From the NCBI RefSeq assembly GCF_030254645.1, contig NZ_CP116346.1, forward strand, positions 2,336,001-2,400,000: a DNA stretch of 64,000 nucleotides, written 5' to 3'. Positions 63,746-64,000 of this stretch are shown here, one piece after another (position 1 is the first letter of the stretch; each line of letters opens with the position of its first letter). A program made the position numbers and the translations under genes. The stretch comes from Paucibacter sediminis. GTDB lineage: Bacteria > Pseudomonadota > Gammaproteobacteria > Burkholderiales > Burkholderiaceae_C. A model generated the notes under the pieces. The model ran no database searches. It was not told the DNA's origin and was given only the letters and a program-made list of their open reading frames with translations.

Positions 63746-64000
63746 TCAGGCAGGCAGAAAGGTGCTGACCGCCTGCGCCTGTGCCGCAGCGCCGGGCGCC
63801 GCGTCATCGACCACGAAGCGGATCGGCACGGGTGTTCCGGCGCGGTGGCCATGGGCCTGCCCGGCCTCCATGCGCACGGTGACGACCAAGGTGGTGGCGC
63901 CGGCCGCGCCGACGCTCAGGGCCTCACGGTAGGCCAGTTGCAGCGGCCTGGCCTCGGACCCTTCTCCAGCCAGGGCCTGCAGGCGCAGATTGCGCGGCTG
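63746..64000 (-). CDS. CcoG/FixG-like cytochrome oxidase accessory protein (C-terminal fragment)
   Basis: Only the last 84 residues are inside the window (stop at 63746–63748). The segment LQLAYREALSVGAAGATTLVVTVRMEAGQAH…TPVPIRFVVDD…QAVSTFLPA matches the C-terminal immunoglobulin-like domain of CcoG/FixG. The membrane and ferredoxin-like parts lie outside. CcoG takes part in cbb3 oxidase copper maturation. The Fnr-type gene beside it fits the usual cbb3 context. Identification rests on the tail only. Confidence 0.6.
   Translation of the reverse strand, partial: QPRNLRLQALAGEGSEARPLQLAYREALSVGAAGATTLVVTVRMEAGQAHGHRAGTPVPIRFVVDDAAPGAAAQAQAVSTFLPA

Overview
The window reads as a chromosomal segment of a high-GC betaproteobacterium of the order Burkholderiales, probably in or near the Roseateles/Rubrivivax/Paucibacter group. 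The evidence is gene order (metK–two lpxL-like acyltransferases–dapF–DUF484–xerC; ahcY–tlyA–metF behind an SAH riboswitch; rpsO–pnp–secG), strong G/C third positions and heavy use of GTG/TTG starts. This placement is inference from content and order. I saw no rRNA, tRNA or CRISPR array.

Layout. 1–7.4 kb: the N-terminal part of a lytic transglycosylase, two separate 5-formyltetrahydrofolate cyclo-ligase-like genes, small cupin/TfoX/DUF2917 genes, a PepQ-like dipeptidase, an AhpD-like protein and OmpW. 7.5–10.7 kb (minus strand): the activated-methyl cycle operon ahcY–tlyA–metF, with an SAH riboswitch in the ahcY leader. 10.8–17.3 kb: a HAD phosphatase, AraC/aldo-keto reductase pair, YcaQ-like winged-helix protein, and a signalling cluster (receiver–GGDEF, pseudo-receiver–CheX, CheY-like). 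17.4–28.2 kb: metK, lipid A acyltransferases, dapF, DUF484, xerC, an unrecognised beta-barrel-like protein, an RlmI-like methyltransferase, Lrp and glmS.

28.25–30.5 kb: immediately after glmS, at the classic attTn7 position, lies a decayed Tn7-like element: one transposon end with repeated TnsB-type sites, a hexanucleotide tandem repeat and a TnsB-like transposase broken just before its catalytic Glu. Beyond it come secG, pnp and rpsO on the minus strand.

33.5–54 kb looks like accessory stress and regulatory content: two related TetR regulators with related palindromic operators, a trehalose cluster (GH15 glycosidase, a membrane-anchored HAMP-like/OtsA fusion, OtsB), a ClC channel, a Pal/OmpA lipoprotein, a MarR regulator and a UspA protein. 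A palindromic motif recurs upstream of the OtsA, OmpA and UspA genes and may define a small regulon. A MBL–peroxiredoxin–TetR module lies between an intact antiporter gene pair and a collapsed copy of the same pair.

54.4–64 kb: an iron/redox region. A tight minus-strand operon (di-haem peroxidase, porin, FMN-binding protein, ApbE, four-helix membrane protein) starts behind a Fur-box-like palindrome, and a divergent TonB-dependent siderophore receptor has its own. The window ends with a MocR-type regulator, a Crp/Fnr regulator and the C-terminus of a CcoG/FixG-like protein.
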